NCBI RefSeq assembly: GCF_000620765.1
Contig: NZ_JIAK01000014.1
Coordinates: 19,735-83,734 of the forward strand
Direction: 5' to 3'
DNA length: 64,000 nt
DNA from: Desulfovermiculus halophilus DSM 18834
GTDB taxonomy: Bacteria; Desulfobacterota; Desulfovibrionia; Desulfovibrionales; Desulfothermaceae
The notes beneath the pieces were generated by a model. That model did not search any database, was not told the origin of the DNA, and worked only from the letters and a program-made list of their open reading frames with translations. The position numbers and the translations under genes were made by a program. Numbering within the stretch: the stretch's first letter is position 1; each line of letters opens with the position of its first letter. Positions 44,636 through 51,584 of this stretch are shown one piece after another.

Positions 44636-47600
44636 TTAAACTGCCGCCTCAATCGAGGCTTCGATCTGGGCATCCCGGAAGTGGAGCATGTCGATGGCAT
44701 GCTGGGGGCAGCTGGCGGCGCACAGGCCGCAGCCCTTGCAGGATGCCGGAATGTTCACCGCCCGGGTGACGCCCTCTTCAATCTCCTCGGCCTTGATGGC
44801 TCCGAAGGGGCAGATCTCCACGCACAACCCGCAGCCGATGCATTTGGATTGGTCGATCTGGGAGATGAGCGGAGAGATCTGTACCTGGCTCTTGGCCAGG
44901 ATGGTCATGGCCCGGGAGGACGCCGCCTGGGCCTGGGCGATGGATTCCTCTATGGCCTTGGGGTAGTGGGCCAGGCCGCAGACGAAGATTCCGTCCGAGG
45001 CGAACTCAACCGGCCGCAGCTTGGCATGGGCCTCCATAAAGAAGTTCTCGTCGTTGACCGGGAGCTTGAGCACAGAGGCCAGGTCCCGGGTGGGATGGGG
45101 CTCGATGGCCGTGGCCAGGTTCAGGAGATCGGCCTGGACTATGACCTTTTGCTGCAGGACCGGATCGAAGACCTCGATCTCCAGCCCCTGGTCCGTTTCA
45201 GTGACCTCGGGCTTGTGTTCCAGGTCGTAGCGGATAAAGATAACCCCCAGCTGACGGGCCTTTTTATACAAGAGCTCCTTTTCTCCAGGGGTCCGGATGT
45301 CCCGGTAGATGATGACCACCTGTTTGCCGGGATCGGCCTCCTTAATGGCGATGGCCTGGCTCAGGGAGCTGGAACAGCAGATATGGGAGCAGTAGGGACG
45401 ATTCTCGTCCCTGGACCCAACGCACTGGATAAAGGCCACGCAGTTTGCGGCCTGGATGGCCTCCTGCTTGTTCTCCAGCTCGTGCCATTTGCTGACCCGG
45501 TCCGACTGTCCGTACAGGTATTCCTGAGTATCAGCGGCTCTGCCTCCGGTGGCCAGGACCGTCACCCCGTGATCGATGTCCTTGGTCCCCTGGGGGGTTG
45601 CGATGGTGGTCTGGAAGTTGCCGACATACCCACCGGCGGTTTGGATCTGTGAACCGGTCAGGACCTCGATCCGGGGATGTTCGGCAATCTTATCCCGGTA
45701 TTTGGACAGGGCCTGGGCGACGTCCGCGCCCCTCCAGGTATGGTTTACCTCACGAGCCGCACCGCCCAGTTCCTGCTCCTTCTCCACCAGGGTAACCGGA
45801 AAGCCCTGATCGGCCAGGGCCAACGCCGAGGTCATCCCGGCCAGTCCGCCGCCGACGACCAGGGCGCTCTTGACGATGTCCACGGCGATGTCTGGAATTG
45901 GTTCCAGCCTGGAGGCCTTGGCCACCGCCATGCGGACCATGTCCTTGGCTTTGGCCGTGGCCCTCGCATGATCCCGGGAATGGACCCAGGTGCATTGATT
46001 GCGGATATTGGCCATCTCGAACAGATAGGAGTTCAGCCCCGAGCCGCGGATGGTCTCCTGGAACAGTGGTTCATGGGTCCGGGGGGTGCAGGCGGCGACA
46101 ACCACCCTGTTCAGGTTCTGGTCCCGGATGGTCTGGGCCATCTTTTCCTGGGTATCTTGAGAGCAGGTGAACTGATTTTCCTCCACATAAGCCACGCCGG
46201 GCAGGGACTTGGCGTACTCGGCAATGGCCGGGACATCTGCGATGCCTCCGATGTTCGTTCCGCAGTTGCAGACAAAGACCCCGATCCTGGGCTCTTCCCC
46301 GCTCACGTCCCGCTCCTGGGGAAAGCTCTTTTCCGTGACCTGGGTTCCCCTGACCCCGGCCAGGGTGGAACCGGCGCAGCTGGCTGCTGCACTGGCCTCC
46401 ATAACACTCTGGGGGATGTCCTTGCACCCCTGGAGGACGCCGGCCACGTACACCCCGGGCCTGGATGCTGCCACCGGGTTGAAGTCGTCAGTCTGCACAA
46501 AGCGGTAGGGATCGATGTCCACCCCCAGATTCCGGGCGGTCTGCACCGCAGAGTCTGCGGCCTCCATGCCCACGGAGAGGACCACCAGATCGAAGTCTTC
46601 GGTAATCAGACGTCCGTCTTCAGTGGCGTAGGACAGGCGCATGGTCCCGGACTCGTCGGCCTGGGTGATGGTATGCACCCGGGAACGGACGAAGCGTACC
46701 CCTTCATCCTGGGCCTTGGTGTAGTACTTCTCAAAGTCCTTGCCCGAGGTCCGCATGTCCATAAAAAAGATGGAGGGCTGAAAGTCCTGGCCCACGTGCT
46801 CCTTGGCCATGACCGCCTCTTTGATGGCGTACATGCAGCAGACACCGGAGCAGTACTCGTTGGCCGTCCGGTTTTGATCCCGGGACCCGATGCATTGCAG
46901 CCAGGCGATGCGTGTGGCCGGTTCCCGGTCGCTAATCCGGACTACGTGTCCTTCAGTCGGTCCGCCGGCAGCCAGGATGCGTTCGAACTCCAGGGAGGTG
47001 ACCACGTTGGGAAATCGGTCGTAGCCGTAAACGTCCACTCCGGAGGGATCGTAGGTCTGCATCCCGCCACTGAGGATAACCGAACCGACCTCCAGGGTGC
47101 GGGTGGTTTCCTGGTCCTCAAAGTTGATGGCCCCTGTGGGGCAGTATTTTTCACAGGCCCGGCATTTGCCTTTCTTGAAATAGATGCATCGGTCATGGTC
47201 GATGACGTATTTCAAGGGCACGGCCTGGGGATAGGGCAGATAGATGGCCTTGCGCCTGGACAGTCCTTCCTCGAACTCGTCCTCGGTCTTGGCCGGACAT
47301 TTCTCAGCGCACAGCCCGCAGGCAATGCACTTGTCCATGTCCACGTATCTGGGCGCGGACTTCACTGTTGCCGTGAAATCGCCCTCCTCTCCCTCCAGGG
47401 AAAGGACCTCGGACAGAGTCAAAACCTCGATGTTTTCGTGCCGGCCGACCTCGACCAGTTTGGGGGAGATGATTCACATCGAGCAGTCGTTGGTGGGGAA
47501 GGTCTTGTCCAGCTGGGCCATGGTTCCCCCGATGGCCGGGGACTTCTCCACCAAGTAGACGTGATATCCGGAATCGGCCAGATCGAGGGCGCTCTGCATC

Positions 47601-47665
47601 CCGGTGATCCCGCCGCCGACAACAAGGACCGCGCCAACGGCCTGTTTGGTATCCGCTTGCGTCAT
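44636..47665 (-). CDS. hdrA: HdrA-type long flavin/iron-sulfur selenoprotein, copy 1 (TGA at 47474-47476)
   Basis: About 1009 residues. The first FAD domain ([19 protein letters not shown]) leads to [18 protein letters not shown], with Sec64 in the position of the HdrA Cys. Ferredoxin-type motifs follow near residue 113 ([14 protein letters not shown]) and as [20 protein letters not shown]. The middle carries [12 protein letters not shown] and [12 protein letters not shown]. The second FAD domain starts near residue 555 ([20 protein letters not shown]). C-terminal [16 protein letters not shown] and [16 protein letters not shown] follow. GGAG precedes the ATG at 47665. It is a paralogue of the second hdrA in the cluster; the CoA-disulfide-reductase-like gene lies 18 bp upstream. 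Confidence 0.93.
47441..47458 (-). promoter_or_regulatory. Candidate SECIS hairpin of hdrA copy 1
   Basis: Read leftward: CTGGTC - GAGGTC - GGCCGG, 6 bp with two G-U pairs, starting 15 nt after the TGA. Its sequence is preserved in the hdrA paralogue while nearby bases differ. Confidence 0.6.
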
Positions 47666-47683
47666 GAGGTTCTCCTTCACTTC

Positions 47684-49411
47684 CTAAATTTCGCCGTCCT
47701 TCCGGGGATCAAACTCCGGATCCAGGTCCCGCATCACTGCATATGACCCCTGGACCCCGCGAACATTGTCAAATCCTTGTCCATTCAAAAAGCGCTGTAC
47801 TTCGTAGGATCTGGTTCCGGTGTTGCAGTACACATAGACCGGAATGTCCGCAGGGACTTCCGAGATCCGGTCCGGGACCTGCTCCAAGGGGATGTTCATC
47901 CACCGGTCCCCGTATTTGTCCCGGCCGGGCTGGGCCTGATCCGGGGCCCGAACGTCCAGGACCACTCCTTTCTGCTCCGGAAAGACGCGCAGAAGCTCCT
48001 GGGGAAAGATCGGACGGTTGTAGCCGTCGATGATGTTCTGCAGCACGTTGCCGGCCACATTGACAATGTCCATGGCCAAGGAAAAGGGCGGAGAGTAGCA
48101 TACTTCCAGATTGGAGATCTCGTCCAGGCGCACCCGGTGGGGCAAAAGGGCGCCCACTGCGTCCACCCTGGCCTTGACCGCGTCCCCATTTGGACCCAGG
48201 GCCTCAACCCCCAGCACTTGCCTGGTGGATCGGTCGGCTATGAGCTTCATGATCATGATGTTCGAGGTGGGGTAAAAGTGGGCCCTGTCCGGCTGGACCA
48301 CCAGGGCGTACTCCGGATCGAACCCGGCCTGTTCGGCCTGGGCCATGGTCAGGCCGGCCCGGGCCACGCCGATGTCAAACACCTTGACGCAGAAGTTGCC
48401 GATGACTCCGGGGAACTGATCGTTTCCTCCGGCGATGTTGTTGGCGATGACCCGCCCCTGCCGGTTGGCCAGTGATCCCAGGGGCATGATCAGGTTTTCC
48501 CCGCTGATCAGGTGGCGCTGCTCAATGCAGTCCCCCCCGGCGTAAATATTAGGATCAGAGGTGCGCAGACGGGCATTGACCGCAATGCCCCCGAAAGGAC
48601 CGATGGTCAGGCCGGCATCTTGGGCCAGCTTGGTGCTGGGCCGGACTCCGACGCTAAAGATCACGGCCTGACAGGGGATGTCCCCTTCGGAAGTCCGAAC
48701 GGCCTGCACCCCGGTGTCCGCATCGCCGACCACCTCAGTGACCTTGGTCTTGCACATCACCCGGACGTCGTTGTCTTCCAGCTGCTTGTGCACAAGCCCG
48801 GCCGTGTCCGGCCCCAAGGCAGCGGGCAGGACGTGGTCCATCATCTCCACGACCGTTGTCTCCACCCCCCACAGGTCGGCAAAGGCCTCGGCCATCTCCA
48901 GGCCGATGGCCCCCCCGCCGACCACAACCGCGGACTCGATTTCGCCCTGAGCCAGCTTGTTCTTGATGGCCTGGGCGTGATGGAGGTTGGAGACTGTGAA
49001 TACCCCGGGCAGATCCGCACCGGGCAGAGGGGGCAGGACCGGAGTGGTGCCCGTGGCCAGGACCAGTTGGTCATAGTCCATGGACGCTTCCTGGCCGCTG
49101 TCCACGTCCCGGTAGACAACGGACTTGTCCTTTCGGTTGATGGACACGACCTCTTGCCCGGTCAGGACCTGAAAATGCTTGACGTTCTTAAAAAAGGACT
49201 CGTTGCGCTCCATGTGATACATGGTCTTGCGCAATTCGCTGATTTCGGAGACATCGCCGCCGACAAAATAGGGTATGCCGCAGCCTCCGTAGGAGATAAG
49301 CCTGTCCCGGTCCAAGAGGGTTATTTTCGTGTCCGGGGCGCAGCGCATGAGTCTGGAGGCCACCTTCGGTCCCAGGGCCACCGCTCCGACTATCACCACA
49401 TGCTTGCTCAT
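47684..49411 (-). CDS. CoA-disulfide reductase / NADH oxidase-like flavoprotein with C-terminal rhodanese domain
   Basis: About 575 residues. FAD domain: VVIVGAVALGPKVASRLMR. The single redox Cys lies near residue 44 in ISYGGCGIPYFVGGDVSE, as in CoA-disulfide / CoA-persulfide reductases. NAD domain: VVVGGGAIGLEMAEAFADLW; FAD site: IYAGGDCIEQRHLISGE. The dimerisation domain is followed by a rhodanese module with the catalytic loop VYCNTGTRSYEVQ. This Npsr-type architecture reduces CoA-disulfides, persulfides or polysulfide with NAD(P)H. It is placed inside the Hdr cluster, where it could link thiol/persulfide pools to HdrA. AGGCGG precedes the ATG at 49411. Confidence 0.9.
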   Translation of the reverse strand: MSKHVVIVGAVALGPKVASRLMRCAPDTKITLLDRDRLISYGGCGIPYFVGGDVSEISELRKTMYHMERNESFFKNVKHFQVLTGQEVVSINRKDKSVVYRDVDSGQEASMDYDQLVLATGTTPVLPPLPGADLPGVFTVSNLHHAQAIKNKLAQGEIESAVVVGGGAIGLEMAEAFADLWGVETTVVEMMDHVLPAALGPDTAGLVHKQLEDNDVRVMCKTKVTEVVGDADTGVQAVRTSEGDIPCQAVIFSVGVRPSTKLAQDAGLTIGPFGGIAVNARLRTSDPNIYAGGDCIEQRHLISGENLIMPLGSLANRQGRVIANNIAGGNDQFPGVIGNFCVKVFDIGVARAGLTMAQAEQAGFDPEYALVVQPDRAHFYPTSNIMIMKLIADRSTRQVLGVEALGPNGDAVKARVDAVGALLPHRVRLDEISNLEVCYSPPFSLAMDIVNVAGNVLQNIIDGYNRPIFPQELLRVFPEQKGVVLDVRAPDQAQPGRDKYGDRWMNIPLEQVPDRISEVPADIPVYVYCNTGTRSYEVQRFLNGQGFDNVRGVQGSYAVMRDLDPEFDPRKDGEI

Positions 49412-49460
49412 AGCCGCCGCCTGTTTACGTTGCAATTTTCTACTTCATTGGTGTGATATT

Positions 49461-49488
49461 GAAAAAGCCGCCCGGGCGGGCGGCTTTC
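49461..49488 (-). terminator. Rho-independent terminator between hdrCB and the CoADR-like gene
   Basis: Read leftward: AAAGCCGCCC - GCCC - GGGCGGCTTT followed by further Ts, then CAATATC. It lies 9 bp after the hdrCB stop. As it is inside the cluster it probably terminates part of the transcripts. Confidence 0.85.
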
Positions 49489-49496
49489 CGGTTTGC

Positions 49497-50798
49497 TTAC
49501 AGACCGCAGTTGCATAGGTCTTCGCCCAGATACTCCCGCTCATTCTCCCCGAGGAAACCGCAGGAGAGAGCAATGAGGGTCCATAGATGGACCACGGGAA
49601 AATGGGCGCCGAAGTGCTCGCTGAGGTCATGAATCTGGGAGTGGCAGTTGTGGCAGGGAGTGATGCAGTAATCGGCACCGGTGGCGATGATCTGGTCGTA
49701 TTTGATCTTTCCGTACTGCCGGCGCTGATCACCGTAGCCAGTAGCCTGGAGAAAGCCGCCTCCGCCGCCGCAACAGAAGTTGTTGGACCTGTTCGGCTGC
49801 ATGTCGACGAAGTTTTCTTCCCCGACCACGGACTTGACCACGAACCTGAGCTCTTCGGCAATGGGATCGCCAAAGGACTTGCGGACCAGCTGACACGGAT
49901 CCTGAACCGTGAACTTGGCCTTGATATCCTTGTTCCAATCCGAGCTTACCGGCAGCTTGCCCTCCCGGATCCAGCGGGCGTAGAGATTGATGATGGATTC
50001 GATCTCAAAGTTGTGCGGAATATCGAACTTGCGCAGTCCCTCCCGGACCGCGTACATCTCGTGGCCTCACTCCGTGTTCAGCCAGTACTTGCAGCCAAGA
50101 TCGTCCACCGCCTTGGCCTTGTCCCGGACGATTTTCTCCCAGGCCTCATCGTCGGACAGGAACATGCAGTAGTTTTCCGCAGCCCATCCGATGGTGCCGT
50201 ATGTCCAGTCGCAGCCGGCCGTGTGCAGGATCTTCCACAAGGGGACCATTTCATCCGGTTCGGTCACCGGCTCTCTGGAGTTCTGGTTCAGAAAGTAGGT
50301 GGCCCCTTCCTTGTTGATCGGGACCTGCATGTCCTTGAACTGAGGCTGGTCCTCGCGGACCTCCTCCAGGACGTCTTCGACCACGAACTTAAAGTCGTCG
50401 GACGAGGCGCCCATGGCGCTGGCCCCTTCGGTGTTCAAGGCCGCGTCACAGGAACCGCGGATGCCCTTGGGCCGCTCGTCTCTGGGCCAGGAAGCCCGGG
50501 CGGCGTACACCAGGCGGGGGATGTCGATATTCATGGGGCAGGCGTGAACGCAGCGACGGCATTGGGTGCAGCACCAGACCCAGCCGGACTTGGTCACTTC
50601 GTCCAGGCCCAGGGCCGCCATGCGCAGGAACTTGCGCGGATCCATGTCTTCCAGTCCGGTAGCCGGGCAGCCGGACGAGCAGGCCCCGCAGGTGAGGCAC
50701 AGATTGAGATTCCCGCCCTCGGGCAAGACCTCCATGACTTTTTCCATGAAGGAGGTCTGTTTGGGCTGACCTCCAATCCTCAGAGCAGCTTCCGCCAT
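49497..50798 (-). CDS. hdrD: HdrC-HdrB fusion (HdrD-like) selenoprotein (TGA at 50067-50069)
   Basis: 433 residues with TGA as Sec244. The N-terminal HdrC-like part has two 4Fe-4S motifs, CLTCGACSSGCPAT and CTQCRRCVHACPMNID. The HdrB-like part has two CCG-type domains. The first runs from TAGCDWTYG to GCKYWLNTE-U-GHEM, where CCG proteins have E-C-G-H. The second is VQDPCQLVRKS, NNFCCGGGGGF and ITPCHNCHSQIH. These sites bind the noncubane clusters that reduce disulfides. The frame is coding on both sides of the TGA and a perfect hairpin follows. GGAGG precedes the ATG. It is the first gene of the cluster and has its own promoter and terminator. Confidence 0.9.
50033..50051 (-). promoter_or_regulatory. 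Candidate SECIS hairpin of hdrCB
   Basis: Read leftward: GCGGTCC - GGGAG - GGACTGC, a 7-bp stem with one G-U pair starting 15 nt after the TGA. Same geometry as mvhD copy 1. Confidence 0.8.
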
Positions 50799-50884
50799 GT
50801 TGTCCTCCTTGAAATACTAATGCTCTACAATAGGCTTTCGGCCCCGAACGGCCAGAGCACGTTGCGCGCTTTGATGAAAGTAAA

Positions 50885-50920
50885 CGTGTATTTTGTAAAC
50901 CTCCGGCACGTGTTTGTCAA
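50885..50920 (-). promoter_or_regulatory. Sigma-70-type promoter of the Hdr/Flx cluster
   Basis: Read leftward: -35 TTGACA (50920-50915), a 17-bp spacer, -10 TACAAA (50897-50892). Transcription would start near 50885, leaving an untranslated leader of about 87 nt before hdrCB. The MITE copy C begins 33 bp upstream of the -35. Confidence 0.65.
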
Positions 50921-50952
50921 ATGTCCGGCATGAGCGGGACGAGAGAAATCGC

Positions 50953-51389
50953 GGCTCTTTAACGTAGCCAGTGGATTTTTGGAGTTTGCCATCTCTTGTG
51001 TGTGCCCACTTTCGGCCCGGCATTTTCTAAATCCCGCCAAAGAGGGATCCCTGCCCCCTCCCGGCACTCACGTGCAGGACACTGCTTTCTGTGTCGAAGA
51101 GCCTTTTCTTTCTTCGGTTTCGTAATCGCTATCGGGATCGGGATCGATATCCATAAACTGAGGGTTCCTGCTGCACGGAATGACATGTTCTTTCGATTTC
51201 GATAGCGATCCCGATTTCGATTTGGATTATCCCAACTATTAACTCATAACAGTTTTTCATACGAAAGCCTATCATACACGTGAGTGCCGGGTGGCGGGAC
51301 CAAGGAAATGTGCGGGCCTGCCGCTTACGGCACACAGAAGAGACGGCAAACTCTTATAGATGCAATTCCACTTTCTGTGCCGAAGGGCC
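50953..51389. mobile_element. MITE-like palindromic element, copy C, with internal insertion
   Basis: The arms match the other copies: left GGCTCTTTAACG through CCCGGCACTCACGTG (to about 51075), right CACGTGAGTGCCGG through CGAAGGGCC (from about 51275). An 8-bp direct repeat GAAATCGC flanks the whole (50945-50952, 51390-51397). About 200 bp in the centre contain an extra TCTGTGTCGAAGAGCC end and hexamer repeats (ATCGGGATCGGGATCGATATC, CGATTTCGATAGCGATCCCG). It occupies the region between the divergent hdr and fad promoters. No gene is seen in this 780-bp gap. Confidence 0.85.
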
Positions 51390-51426
51390 GAAATCGCGGA
51401 GCGGCTAGCGGGCTGTGACGATCGTC

Positions 51427-51455
51427 TTGACACCTGGATGTGAAGTTGCTAGGAC
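51427..51455 (+). promoter_or_regulatory. Promoter of fadN-fadA
   Basis: -35 TTGACA (51427-51432), 17-bp spacer, -10 TAGGAC (51450-51455). The FadR-type palindrome begins 2 bp downstream, over the expected start point. The -35, spacer length and GTTGCTA around the -10 are shared with the promoter at 60477. Confidence 0.65.
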
Positions 51456-51456
51456 A

Positions 51457-51474
51457 TGAATGAATATTCATTCA
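51457..51474 (+). promoter_or_regulatory. FadR (TetR-type) operator of fadN-fadA
   Basis: TGAATGAATATTCATTCA is a perfect 18-bp palindrome and fits the TGAATGA-N4-TTCATTCA-type site of Bacillus FadR (known for that family). Its position over the start point implies repression, relieved by long-chain acyl-CoA. Confidence 0.82.
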
Positions 51475-51490
51475 TAAATAAGGCCTGTGA

Positions 51491-51529
51491 TGTTATCCCG
51501 CCCGGCAGGGACAGCCGGGCGGGATAACA
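51491..51529 (+). promoter_or_regulatory. Perfect 16-bp hairpin in the fadN leader
   Basis: TGTTATCCCGCCCGGC - AGGGACA - GCCGGGCGGGATAACA has no mismatch. It lies in the untranslated leader between the operator and the fadN ribosome site and lacks a T tract. It could stabilise the 5' end or impede transcription or translation. Confidence 0.7.
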
Positions 51530-51584
51530 GTGCTTACCAACCGTTCAGTTACACACGTCCTGAGCAAAACCTTTGGAGGATGCG

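Noticed and set aside
40489..50069. Reading the TGA-interrupted hdrA, mvhD and hdrCB genes as pseudogenes
   Set aside because: All five stops are TGA, each replaces a conserved Cys, both flanking halves are intact, and a hairpin follows at constant spacing. Decay would not give this pattern.
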